Position numbers and translations under genes: made by a program | NCBI RefSeq assembly: GCF_003626575.1 | Contig: NZ_RBDY01000025.1 | Coordinates: 1-64,000 of the forward strand | Direction of reading: 5' to 3' | DNA length: 64,000 bases | Source: Streptomyces radicis | GTDB taxonomy: Bacteria > Actinomycetota > Actinomycetes > Streptomycetales > Streptomycetaceae | Shown: piece after piece, positions 8,495 through 16,690 of the stretch | How positions within the stretch are numbered: the first letter of the stretch is position 1 | Layout: each line of letters starts with the position of its first letter | The notes under the pieces: model-generated | Databases searched by the model: none | Told to the model about the DNA's origin: nothing | The model's input: the letters and a program-made list of their open reading frames with translations, nothing else

Positions 8495-9867
8495 CCGCCG
8501 ACCATGACGCACACGAGGGCGCCGACGAGAGCGCCGACGCCGTCCTCGACCTGGCCGCCATCGGTATCGGCCCGTTCAACCTCTCCCTCTCCGCCCTCGC
8601 CGACGAGGTGGAGGGGCTCTCCTACGCCGCCTACGACCGCCGCCCCGCCTACGACTGGCACCCCGGGCTGATGTTCGACTGGGCCAAGCTCCAGGTCGGC
8701 TTCCTCGCCGACCTGGTCACCCTGGTCAGACCCACGAGCCGCTGGTCGTTCCTCAACTACCTGGCCGAGCACGACCGGATGTACCCCTTCTACGTCGCCG
8801 AGCGCTTCCACGTCCCGCGTCGCGAGTACGCCGACTACTGCGCGTGGGCCGCCGCCCGGCTGCCCGGGCTCCACTTCGGCACCTCGGTCGACGCCCTCCA
8901 CTGGAACGCCGCGGGCGACCTGTGGGAGCTGACCCTGCGCGACACCGCCAGCGGCGCGACCCGCGTCCGACGCGCGCGCAACGTCGTCCTCGGCGTCGGC
9001 ACCGAGCCCGTGCTCCCCGCCCCGCTGGCCGCCGCGTCGCGCGCGCTCGACGACCGCGTCCTGCACTCAGGAACGTTCCTGCACCGGATCGACGCCCTGG
9101 CCGCGGCCGGGGTGCGGGACATCACCGTGGTCGGCGGGGGCCAGTCGGGCGCCGAGGTCTTCCTCGACCTGCTGCGCCGCCAGCGCTCCGCGGGCTGGGC
9201 CCTCACCTGGCTGACCCGCTCGTGGGGCTTCGCCCCGCTCGACTACTCCAAGCTGGTCCTCGAGTACACCACCCCCGCCTACATGCGGTACTTCAACGGG
9301 CTCGCCCCCGACGTCCGCGACCGGCTCGTCGCCTCGCAGTGGCAGCTCTACAAGGGCATCGACAGCGAGACCATCGACCTCATCCACGGCGAGCTGTACG
9401 ACCACATGCTCGACGGCGACCGGCCCCCGGTCACCCTGCTCCCCGCCACCGCCGTGGTCGACGCCGAGCCCGCGCCCGGCGGCGACGGGATCAGGCTGAC
9501 CACCGCGCACGCCGACACCGGGGACGCGGCCACGCTGACCACGGGCGCGATCGTCGCGGCCACCGGCTACGCCGCGCGCCGTCCCGACTGCGTGGCCCCG
9601 GTCGAGAAGCTCATCGCCTGGGACGACCAGGGGCGTTACTCCGTGGACGCGGACCACAGGATCGCCACGGCCCCCGAGGTCGGCGCCGGGCTCTGGGTGC
9701 AGAACGCCGAGCTGCACACCCATGGCGCCGCCGCCCCCGACCTGGGCATCGGCGCCTACCGAGGCGCCGTGATCCTCAACGGGGTGGCGGGCCGCGAGGT
9801 CTTCCGCGTCCCGCGGCGTACCGCGTTCCAGACGTTCGGAGCCCCTGCGGCACAATCGCTGGAGTGA
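8491..9867 (+). CDS. desB: Lysine/cadaverine N-hydroxylase (DesB/IucD-like flavin monooxygenase)
   Basis: 458-residue class B flavin monooxygenase of the SidA/IucD/PvdA family, predicted to N-hydroxylate cadaverine or lysine with NADPH and O2. The FAD motif is GIGPFN (residues 25-30), the NADPH motif VGGGQSG (about 214-220), and the C-terminal ATGY motif is VAATGYAARRP. The conserved DWH and LQVGFLADLVTL region near residues 55-80 is typical. It is translationally coupled to the decarboxylase, and the downstream GntR GTG overlaps its stop. In a canonical desferrioxamine operon desC and desD would come next; here they do not. Confidence 0.9.
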   Translation: MTADHDAHEGADESADAVLDLAAIGIGPFNLSLSALADEVEGLSYAAYDRRPAYDWHPGLMFDWAKLQVGFLADLVTLVRPTSRWSFLNYLAEHDRMYPFYVAERFHVPRREYADYCAWAAARLPGLHFGTSVDALHWNAAGDLWELTLRDTASGATRVRRARNVVLGVGTEPVLPAPLAAASRALDDRVLHSGTFLHRIDALAAAGVRDITVVGGGQSGAEVFLDLLRRQRSAGWALTWLTRSWGFAPLDYSKLVLEYTTPAYMRYFNGLAPDVRDRLVASQWQLYKGIDSETIDLIHGELYDHMLDGDRPPVTLLPATAVVDAEPAPGGDGIRLTTAHADTGDAATLTTGAIVAATGYAARRPDCVAPVEKLIAWDDQGRYSVDADHRIATAPEVGAGLWVQNAELHTHGAAAPDLGIGAYRGAVILNGVAGREVFRVPRRTAFQTFGAPAAQSLE

Positions 9868-10235
9868 AGGTCACCATCGATCCGGCGGCGACCGCCGCCC
9901 CCTACGAGCAACTGCGCGCCCAGATCGCCGACCAGGCGCGATCCGGGCGCCTGCCCGTGGGCTACCGACTGCCCACCGTCCGCGGCCTCGCGGACGACCT
10001 CGGCCTGGCCGCGAACACCGTGGCCAAGGCGTATCGCGCCCTCGAGGCCGACGGCGTCGTCGAGACCCGGGGCCGCAACGGCACGTTCGTCGCCGCGGCG
10101 GGGGACGCCGCCGCGCGGGAGGCAGCGGCGGCGGCCCTGGCGTACGCGGAGCGGGCGCGGCGGCTCGGCCTCGACCGGGCCGCGGCGCAGGCCGCGGTCG
10201 AGGACGCGATCCGCGCCGCCTACGCCGCTCCGTAG
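9864..10235 (+). CDS. Short GntR-family (YtrA-like) regulator
   Basis: 123-residue protein with an N-terminal winged helix: PYEQLRAQIADQARSG, LPTVRGLADDLGLAANTVAKAYRALEADGVVETRGRNGTFV. A short Ala-rich helical tail replaces a full ligand-binding domain, as in the YtrA subfamily. The GTG at 9864 overlaps the stop of the N-hydroxylase (GTGA), so it is probably co-transcribed with the siderophore genes through translational coupling. YtrA-type regulators often act on ABC-transport genes. Here it may modulate this operon or an unlinked exporter. No separate promoter is visible. Confidence 0.85.
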   Translation: MKVTIDPAATAAPYEQLRAQIADQARSGRLPVGYRLPTVRGLADDLGLAANTVAKAYRALEADGVVETRGRNGTFVAAAGDAAAREAAAAALAYAERARRLGLDRAAAQAAVEDAIRAAYAAP

Positions 10236-10271
10236 CGGGACCCGGGGGACCCGGGGGGACGGGGCGGGACC

Positions 10272-11948
10272 TCAGCGCCGCGAGGCGCCACCGCCCCACA
10301 GCCACACCGTGGTGTCGACGGGCAGCGTCCCGTTCGGGATCCGGTCGCTTGCCAGCAGCACGCCCCAGTTCCTCGGGAGCGGCAGCGGGTCGGCCGAGAA
10401 GTTCACCAGGCAGCGCAGCACCGGCGAACGCTCGAAGCCCAGCACGCCGTCCGGGGTGTCGAGCCACGTCAGCGACTCACCCCGGAACCCCGGCTGCTCC
10501 TGCCGCAGCCGCAGCGCCGTCCGGTAGAGCTCGAGCATCGACCCCGGCGTCCCCGACTGCGCCTGCGCCGACGCGCCCGCCCACTCGGCGGGCTGCGGCA
10601 GCCAGGGCTCGCTGCCCTTGGGCCCGAAGCCGAACGGCGCGTCCATGCCCGACCACGGCAGCGGCACCCGGCAGCCGTCGCGGCCGCGCACCGTGTGGCC
10701 CGAACGCCGCCAGGTGGGGTCCTGCAACGACTCGTCTGGCAGGTCCTCGACCTCCCACAGGCCCAGCTCCTCGCCCTGGTAGACATAGGCGCTGCCCGGC
10801 AGCGCCATCGTCAGCAGCGCCGCCGCCCGCGCCCGCCGCGTGCCCAGCGCCCGGTCGCTCGGCCCAGGCCGCACGTCGTGCTCCAACGTGCGGGTGCAGT
10901 CGCGGCCGTACCTGGTGACGTGCCGGGGCACGTCGTGGTTGGAGAGCACCCAGGTCGGAGGGGCTCCCACGGGTGTGAGCGCGCAGATGCTCTGATCGAT
11001 CACCGCGCGTAGCTCCTTCGCCTCCCAAGGGGCCTTGAGGAAGGGAAAGTTGAACGCGGTGTGCAGCTCGTCCTGGCGCACGTACAGCGGCAGCCGATCC
11101 TCGTGCACATGCGCCTCGGCGACGAACACCCGCTCGTCCGCGTACGAGTCCGCGATCTTCCGCCACGTCTGGTAGATCTCGTGGACGCTCTCGACGTCCC
11201 AGTGCGGGTGGTCGGGCCGCCGCCGCTCCTCGTCGAACAGCGCGTCGTCGGGCAGGCCGATGTCCGGCAGGCCCGGCTTCTTCACGAGGCCGTGCGCCAC
11301 GTCGACGCGGAAGCCGTCGACGCCGCGGTCGAACCAGAACCGCAGGATCGACTCGAACTCCGCCCGCACCTCACGGCTGTTCCAGTTGAGGTCGGGCTGT
11401 TCGGCGGCGAAGAGGTGCAGGTACCACTGGCCCGGCGTGCCGTCCGGCTCGGTGATCCGGGTCCAGGCGCGCCCACCGAAGCGGCTGCGCCAGTCGTTGG
11501 GCGGCGACGAGCCGTCGGGGCCCTTGCCGTCCCTGAAGACGTACCGCTCTCGCTCGGGCGAGCCGGGGGCCGAGGCGAGGGCTTCGGCGAACCAACGGTG
11601 CTGGTCCGATGTGTGGTTCGGCACGATGTCGAGCACGACGCGGATCCCGAGGGCGTGCGCCTCGGCGATCATCTCCTCGGCCTCGGCCAGGGTGCCGAAC
11701 GACGGGTCGATGCCGCGGTAGTCGGAGACGTCGTAGCCACCGTCCGCCATGGGCGACGGATACCACGGATTGATCCAGACCGCGTCGACGCCGAGCTCCC
11801 TCAGATAGGGCATCCTGGCGCGCAGTCCGGCGATGTCTCCGATGCCGTCGCCGTTGCCGTCGGCGAAGCTGCGGATGTAGACCTGATACACGACGGCAGT
11901 GCGCCACCAGGGTGCGGCCGTGTTGTCATCAATACGAGTGCGGGGCAC
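10272..11948 (-). CDS. GH13 alpha-glucosidase / oligo-1,6-glucosidase type
   Basis: 558-residue (beta/alpha)8 glycoside hydrolase without a signal peptide, so intracellular. It probably releases glucose from imported malto- or isomalto-oligosaccharides. Conserved regions are DIVPNHTS (about 107-114), the nucleophile in DGFRVDVAHG (Asp216), the acid/base in VFVAEAH (Glu278) and SNHD (transition-state Asp339). QPDLNWNSREVR is typical of the alpha-glucosidase subfamilies. It lies 54 bp downstream of the lacI-type gene on the same strand and is probably in its operon. Converges on the siderophore unit. No sugar ABC transporter is adjacent, which is unusual for aglEFGA-like loci. Confidence 0.93.
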   Translation of the reverse strand: MPRTRIDDNTAAPWWRTAVVYQVYIRSFADGNGDGIGDIAGLRARMPYLRELGVDAVWINPWYPSPMADGGYDVSDYRGIDPSFGTLAEAEEMIAEAHALGIRVVLDIVPNHTSDQHRWFAEALASAPGSPERERYVFRDGKGPDGSSPPNDWRSRFGGRAWTRITEPDGTPGQWYLHLFAAEQPDLNWNSREVRAEFESILRFWFDRGVDGFRVDVAHGLVKKPGLPDIGLPDDALFDEERRRPDHPHWDVESVHEIYQTWRKIADSYADERVFVAEAHVHEDRLPLYVRQDELHTAFNFPFLKAPWEAKELRAVIDQSICALTPVGAPPTWVLSNHDVPRHVTRYGRDCTRTLEHDVRPGPSDRALGTRRARAAALLTMALPGSAYVYQGEELGLWEVEDLPDESLQDPTWRRSGHTVRGRDGCRVPLPWSGMDAPFGFGPKGSEPWLPQPAEWAGASAQAQSGTPGSMLELYRTALRLRQEQPGFRGESLTWLDTPDGVLGFERSPVLRCLVNFSADPLPLPRNWGVLLASDRIPNGTLPVDTTVWLWGGGASRR

Positions 11949-12002
11949 GTATCTTCCATTCCTCTTGCGAGTTGACCCTGGAAAATGCGCGGATCGAGCG
12001 GC

Positions 12003-13085
12003 TCACCGCGCACTGGTGCGGCTGTGCTGGTCCGGTTCAGGTCCCGGCCGGGGTGAGGAGTGATCTTTACGGGGGCGCGCTGCCCGTGCCGCGCCCGTGG
12101 TGCCGCGGACGATCAGACGTGTGGGCACCACCACCCGGGTCGGCTCCTCGCTCGCCCCGGACAGCGCGTCCAGAATCTGGCGGGCAAGCAACTCCCCCTG
12201 GTGAGCTACTGGTTGGGCAATAGTGGTGAGATCAAGCAGCTCCGCGGTCTCGTGGTCGTCGAACCCGACGACGGACACGTCGTCGGGGGCCCGCAGTCCC
12301 ATGCGGTTGAGCGTCCGGAGCGCGCCGAACGCCATCTGGTCCGACTCGGCGAAGACCGCGGTGGGCGGGTCCGGCAGGCTCAGGAGCCGCGCCATCGCGG
12401 ACGCGCCCTCCTCGATGCCGAAGTGCCCCGGGGCCTCGAGATCCGGGTCGTACGGGATACCCGCCTGCGCCAGCACCGTGCGGTAGGCGTGCTGGCGGAC
12501 TATGGGCGTGGTGAAGCCCCTGGGATCCCCAAGTGCGCCGGTGATCATACCGATCCGGCGGTGGCCCAGGTTGATGAGGTGGCGGATGGCCGTGCTCGTG
12601 CCCTCCGCGTTGTCGATGGAGACGTGCCAGCAGCCGGGAATGCGGGTGCCCAGCACGGCGATCGGCACCTCCATCGACACCAGCGCCTCGCACTCGGCCG
12701 CGGACAGCGGGAGGTTGAGCACGATCAGCGCGTCGACGCGGCGGCGTAACGGCATCCTGGCGAAGAAACGCTCGTGGACCCGCTCGTCGCCGAGGTTGTA
12801 GAGCAGCAGATCCAGGTCGTTGGCGCGCAGCACGGAGTCGATGCCCGCGACGACCTGGCTGTAGAACCACCGGTTGACGAACGGCAGGACGACGCCCACC
12901 GTGCCGGTCCTGCCGGAGGCCAGGGATGAGGCGTGCGGGGAGATCGCGTAGCTCAGCTCCTCCGCGGCGCGCAGCACGCGCTCGCGGGTGGCCTCCGAGA
13001 CGTTCGGCAGTCCACGCAGTGCGCGGGAGACGGTCGCGGTGGACACCTCCGCGCGCCGTGCGACGTCGATGATGCTGGCGGCCAT
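12003..13085 (-). CDS. LacI-family transcriptional repressor
   Basis: 360-residue regulator. The helix-turn-helix is IDVARRAEVSTATVSRALRG at residues 6-25, followed by the hinge helix. A type I periplasmic-binding-protein-like effector domain follows (TVGVVLPFVNRWFYSQVVAGID, HLINLGHRRIGMITG, PTAVFAESDQMAFGALRTL, SVVGFDDHE). The C-terminal 35 residues are a low-complexity basic tail. It probably controls the downstream alpha-glucosidase and itself. Two LacI-type palindromes lie 52 and 152 bp upstream of the ATG. The likely effector is a malto-oligosaccharide or related sugar, inferred only from the neighbour. Confidence 0.93.
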   Translation of the reverse strand: MAASIIDVARRAEVSTATVSRALRGLPNVSEATRERVLRAAEELSYAISPHASSLASGRTGTVGVVLPFVNRWFYSQVVAGIDSVLRANDLDLLLYNLGDERVHERFFARMPLRRRVDALIVLNLPLSAAECEALVSMEVPIAVLGTRIPGCWHVSIDNAEGTSTAIRHLINLGHRRIGMITGALGDPRGFTTPIVRQHAYRTVLAQAGIPYDPDLEAPGHFGIEEGASAMARLLSLPDPPTAVFAESDQMAFGALRTLNRMGLRAPDDVSVVGFDDHETAELLDLTTIAQPVAHQGELLARQILDALSGASEEPTRVVVPTRLIVRGTTGAARAARPRKDHSSPRPGPEPDQHSRTSAR

Positions 13086-13136
13086 AACCCTCCGATCACG
13101 GCAGTGTGCCGAACGTACTGCCGATCCCTGAGGTAA

Positions 13137-13150
13137 TGCAATCGTTTACA
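13137..13150. promoter_or_regulatory. LacI-family operator, proximal
   Basis: TGCAATCGTTTACA matches the CG-centred LacI/GalR consensus TGTAAACGTTTACA at 12 of 14 positions. It lies about 50 bp upstream of the repressor start, where it would block the lacI-glucosidase promoter. Confidence 0.72.
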
Positions 13151-13236
13151 TGAAAAGATCTTGGCTTGCCGCCGAATTTCCTTGCAGCGCCGTCAGGTTG
13201 ACGATAATCGCAGGTGAAACCCCTGAAACGGATGAT

Positions 13237-13250
13237 GTAAACGTGTACAT
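13237..13250. promoter_or_regulatory. LacI-family operator, distal
   Basis: TGTAAACGTGTACA matches TGTAAACGTTTACA at 13 of 14 positions and sits in a longer near-palindrome (13234-13251). It is exactly 100 bp, centre to centre, from the proximal operator, so tetrameric or looped repression is possible. Nothing on the other side of it is divergently transcribed. Confidence 0.72.
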
Positions 13251-13326
13251 CCGGAGGCCTTCCGAGTGACCGATCCGGCGCCTGCCCGCCCCCGTACAGG
13301 CAGGCGCCGGAACGATGGTGACGGGC

Positions 13327-13953
13327 TCAGGCTCCCAGCTTCCCGAGCGCCGCGGCCAGGGTTGTCGAGAAATCGCCTATCGGAGCGTCCTCCAGGTCGC
13401 CCATCTGGCCCCAGTCGACGAGCGTCACGCGCGTCCCGTCCCGCCCGACGCCGAACAGCCGTACGCCGTGCCCCCCTTGGGGCGGCGCGGTGTGCACGCC
13501 GTAGATGTGGCCGCCGTCCGCGGCCACGATCGACCCGTAGTCGTCCCACGCCGCGGTCGAACCGGGGTTCTCCCGCAGCCAGTCGGCCGCGCAGTCCGCC
13601 GCGGCCGCTTCGAGCGCGGTGGCCAACTCGGCCGCCTCGTCCTCGTCGTCGGTCTCCACGATCACCTGGAGGCCGTTGGTGTCCAACTCCGTCCAGAACG
13701 ACGTGTGGCTCGCCCCCTCGGCGGGCAGCTCGTCCTCGAAGCAGAACACCGGGTACTCGGGCAGCCCCTCGACAGGCCCGTACGCGTACCAGCCGTCGGG
13801 GTGGGGCGGCATCTCACCCCCGTCGAGGAACGCCTCGTCCCCGACCGGCTCGGCGGCCGCCCGCGCGGTCGGGGCTGAGGCGACGGCCAGCAGGCACACG
13901 GCCGTCAGGGAACCGGCCACCACGTAACGGCGGCCGGATGCGGCGAGGTTCAC
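13327..13953 (-). CDS. Secreted protein of unknown function
   Basis: About 208 residues. The GTG at 13953 is preferred, with GGGGGGA a few bases upstream; an in-frame TTG at 13965 lies inside that ribosome site. The N-terminus is a Sec signal peptide: basic LAASGRRY, hydrophobic VVAGSLTAVCLLAVASA and a cleavage site near ARA-AAEP. The mature part is acidic, with two Cys (PVFCFEDE and ADCAADWL) that could form a disulfide. A DEDEAAELATALEAAAADCAA helix resembles self-contained lipoprotein or inhibitor folds. I do not recognise the family. It stands alone upstream of the divergent XRE-type gene. Confidence 0.75.
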   Translation of the reverse strand: MNLAASGRRYVVAGSLTAVCLLAVASAPTARAAAEPVGDEAFLDGGEMPPHPDGWYAYGPVEGLPEYPVFCFEDELPAEGASHTSFWTELDTNGLQVIVETDDEDEAAELATALEAAAADCAADWLRENPGSTAAWDDYGSIVAADGGHIYGVHTAPPQGGHGVRLFGVGRDGTRVTLVDWGQMGDLEDAPIGDFSTTLAAALGKLGA

Positions 13954-14163
13954 TGATCCCCCCAAGGATCGTTCGTGCGGATGCGTCTGCTCAGGCAGCC
14001 TGCGGGCGGGCCCGTCCCCCGGGCAACGTTTGGGTGCCGATCGGGGACGCGGGAACGCGCACGGCTACGCTGACGTGCGACGATGAACCCCTCCTGGAAC
14101 GGCCGCGCGGGACGCGCAGGGCATGGGAAGGGCCAGGGAAGGGGGGACGGGGATGGAAGAGAC

Positions 14164-15591
14164 ATGACGGGGAAGCAGGCCGCGGAGGAGTTCGCCGCCC
14201 GGCTGCGCGAGCTCAAGGACCGCTCGGGCCACAGCTTCGGCACGCTGGCCAGGCGGCTGCACACCAGCACCTCGACGCTGCACCGCTACTGCTCGGGCAC
14301 CGTGGTCCCGGCCGACTACGCCCCGGTGGAGCGGCTGGCCCGGCTGTGCGGGGCGACGGCGGACGAGCTGGTGGAGCTGCACCGGCTGTGGGTGCGCGCC
14401 GAGGCGCTGCGCCCGGCGGCCCGGCAGGGAGGCAGGGCGGCGGAGCCCGTTGAGCCCGCTGCTCCTGTGGCGGTGGCCGCCGCCGAGCCCGAGCCCGAAC
14501 GGTCGGCCGAGCCCGACGCGTTGCCCGAGCCCGAACGGACGGCCGAGCCCGACGCGTTGCCCCCGTCCGGCGGTGGCTCGGGCGACGCCCCCGCCCTCGA
14601 CATCGGCGGCCCGGTCACCGCCCCCGAGCGCTCCTCGTGGCGTTCCGCCCGCGGCCCCTGGTGGCTCCTGGTCGCCGGGGTCGCCGTGCTCGCCCTGCTC
14701 GTGGCCACCCTGGTGAACGCCACCACGTCCGACGGCACCCACCGTGACGGCAGCGCCACCGCCGCAGACGGCGGCACCTCGGGCGGCGCCCCCGCCGACG
14801 ACGGCGCGCGGGAGGAGGGGCCCACGCCCGAGGCGAGCCCCGAGGGGGACGCCGCCCCCACGGAGGAGGGCGACGAGGGCCCCGAGGACGCGCCTGACGA
14901 CTCCCCGACCGAGGGCACGGCGGGCGGCGACACCGAGGCGCCGCCGCCCGACGAGCCACCGCGTTCCCCCGAGGCCCCGCTCACCTGGACGGCCAGGTCC
15001 CATGTGTGGGAGGGCGGTTGCGGCCACCGCTACCTGGTCGACAGGCCCGCGGCCGAGGTGCCGCCGCCGCCGATCCAGCAGGACGCCGAGCCCTGGGCCG
15101 AGCGCCTCGGCGCGGTGCACGGCGGCTCCACGATCGTCGAGGCCACCGTCCGCCCCTCGGGCGACGCCCCCGTCGTGGTCGAGTCCCTCCATGTCCGCGT
15201 CACCGAGCGGAGCGCCCCGCTCGACTGGCCCGCGTTCGACATGTCGCTCGGCTGCGGCGGCGCCCTCACCCCGGCCGCGTTCGCGGTGGACCTGGACGAG
15301 GACCGCCCCATCGCCCGCCCCGTCGACGGCTTCGACGGGGACAGCGGGCAGACCCTGCGCAACCCCGGGCTGCCCTACTCCGTCACCGACGACGAGCCGC
15401 TGGCCCTGCGCGTCTCCGCGTCCGCCTCGACGTGCGACTGCTCGTGGTACGTCGAGCTGGTGTGGAGCAGCGGCGACGAACGCGGCACCCTGCGCGTCGA
15501 CGACGACGGCCGCGCGTTCCGCACCAGCGGGGGCGGCGACGGCGCGGTGTACAGCTTCCCCCACGAGTCGGAGGAGTGGACCGCGGAGTGA
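14164..15591 (+). CDS. Membrane-anchored XRE-type DNA-binding protein with ectodomain
   Basis: 475 residues in four parts. Residues 1-80 are an XRE-like helix-turn-helix (SFGTLARRLHTSTSTLHRYCSGTVVP, ERLARLCGATADELVELHRLW). Residues 85-155 are a Pro/Glu-rich linker with an internal 12-residue repeat. A single membrane helix (WWLLVAGVAVLALLVATLV) is near residues 166-185. An acidic, low-complexity extracytoplasmic spacer then leads to a Cys-containing C-terminal domain (GGCGHRYLVDRPAAEVPPPP, CDCSWYVELVW). The topology suggests a one-component transmembrane regulator that senses an external signal. The ATG at 14164 follows GGAAGAG; an in-frame ATG at 14083 would add a basic, Gly-rich extension. 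Many related Streptomyces proteins exist, with no defined function known to me. Confidence 0.8.
   Translation: MTGKQAAEEFAARLRELKDRSGHSFGTLARRLHTSTSTLHRYCSGTVVPADYAPVERLARLCGATADELVELHRLWVRAEALRPAARQGGRAAEPVEPAAPVAVAAAEPEPERSAEPDALPEPERTAEPDALPPSGGGSGDAPALDIGGPVTAPERSSWRSARGPWWLLVAGVAVLALLVATLVNATTSDGTHRDGSATAADGGTSGGAPADDGAREEGPTPEASPEGDAAPTEEGDEGPEDAPDDSPTEGTAGGDTEAPPPDEPPRSPEAPLTWTARSHVWEGGCGHRYLVDRPAAEVPPPPIQQDAEPWAERLGAVHGGSTIVEATVRPSGDAPVVVESLHVRVTERSAPLDWPAFDMSLGCGGALTPAAFAVDLDEDRPIARPVDGFDGDSGQTLRNPGLPYSVTDDEPLALRVSASASTCDCSWYVELVWSSGDERGTLRVDDDGRAFRTSGGGDGAVYSFPHESEEWTAE
14488..14559 (+). repeat. Tandem 36-bp repeat (two copies) in the linker of the XRE-type gene
   Basis: Two adjacent 36-bp units (14488-14523 and 14524-14559) differ at a single base and encode two copies of PEPERxAEPDAL. 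This is an in-frame duplication in the flexible cytoplasmic linker and may vary in copy number between strains. Confidence 0.9.
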
Positions 15592-15605
15592 GGCAGGATC
15601 GGGGT

Positions 15606-16571
15606 ATGAGCAACCTCGACCTCAGGCCCGCCGCCGCCGAGTGCGCCGCGGCCCCCTCGGGACCGGTCCGTGAGCTCCAGCGTGGCCGTGAGGTTCCGCT
15701 GGGCGAGAGCACCGTCGTGCGGCGGCTGCTGCCGACGCTGGGGCGCCGCATGGTCGGCGCCTGGTGCTTCGTCGACCACTACGGCCCCGACGACATCGCG
15801 GACGAGCCGGGCATGCAGGTGCCCCCGCACCCGCACATCGGCCTCCAGACCGTGAGCTGGCTGCACGAGGGCGAGGTGCTGCACCGCGACAGCCTCGGCT
15901 CGCTGCGCACGATCAGGCCACGCCAGCTCGGCCTGATGACCTCGGGCCGCGCCATCTCCCACTCCGAGGAGTCCCCGCGCCCGCACGCCCACGCCCCGCT
16001 GCTGCACGGCGCGCAGCTGTGGGTGGCGCTGCCCGACGAACAACGGCACACCGCGCCGTCGTTCGAGTTCCACGCCGAGCTGCCCGGGATCGCGGGCGGC
16101 GGCGGGCTGCGCGCCACGGTGATCCTCGGCTCGCTCGACGGCGCCACCTCGCCCGGCACGGTGTACACGCCGCTGATGGGCGCGGACATCGCGGTGGTCG
16201 AGGGCACGGACGCGCGCCTGCCGGTCGAGGAGGAGTTCGAGTACGCCGCGCTCGCCATGGACGGCGAGGCCGAGGTGGACGGCGTGCCGCTGCCCCGCGG
16301 CTCGCTGCTCTATCTGGGCACGGGTCGCCGGGAGTTGCCGGTGCGCGCGACGGCGGACGCGTCGTTCATGCTGCTCGGCGGCGTCCCGTTCGACGAACGC
16401 CTGGTGATGTGGTGGAACTTCATCGGGCGCACCCACGACGAGATCGCCGCCGCCCGCGAGGACTGGGCGAGCGGCACCCGCTTCGGCACGGTCACCGGCT
16501 ACGACGGCACCCCCCTCGCCGCGCCGCCCCTCCCGGCGACAACGTTGAAGGCGCGTGGGCGGGTTCGCTGA
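15606..16571 (+). CDS. Pirin-family bicupin protein
   Basis: 321-residue pirin. The N-terminal cupin carries the metal-binding residues in PHPHIGL (His75, His77) and SHSEES (His119, Glu121), the usual Fe site, and the C-terminal cupin region (about 180-290) ends with MWWNFIGRTHDEI, a pirin hallmark. Family members are quercetin 2,3-dioxygenases or redox-sensing regulators; the role here is unassigned. The ATG at 15606 has GGATCGGGG upstream. It lies 14 bp after the XRE-type gene and may be co-transcribed with it. Its end borders the 90-bp inverted repeat of the decayed integrase region. Confidence 0.92.
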   Translation: MSNLDLRPAAAECAAAPSGPVRELQRGREVPLGESTVVRRLLPTLGRRMVGAWCFVDHYGPDDIADEPGMQVPPHPHIGLQTVSWLHEGEVLHRDSLGSLRTIRPRQLGLMTSGRAISHSEESPRPHAHAPLLHGAQLWVALPDEQRHTAPSFEFHAELPGIAGGGGLRATVILGSLDGATSPGTVYTPLMGADIAVVEGTDARLPVEEEFEYAALAMDGEAEVDGVPLPRGSLLYLGTGRRELPVRATADASFMLLGGVPFDERLVMWWNFIGRTHDEIAAAREDWASGTRFGTVTGYDGTPLAAPPLPATTLKARGRVR

Positions 16572-16600
16572 GGTTGGCGCTGCGCTGGCTTTGCGGGGCG

Positions 16601-16690
16601 GTTACGGGCTGGACGTCCTCCCGCTCGCCGTCCGCCGACTGCTGCTTTCGTGGTGGGCGCGGGTCAGGGCTGGCACCTACGGGAGGGAGG
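16601..16690 (+). repeat. Inverted repeat, left arm (pairs with 19280-19370)
   Basis: The sequence from GTTACGGGCTGGACGTCC to GGCACCTACGGG recurs in inverse orientation at 19280-19370 with about eight mismatches over some 82 bases, roughly 90 percent identical. The arms bracket the integrase relic, the APH-like gene and the hairpin region, 2.8 kb in all. Both arms lie just after the 3-prime end of an intact gene (pirin on the left, the GAF regulator on the right). Confidence 0.85.
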
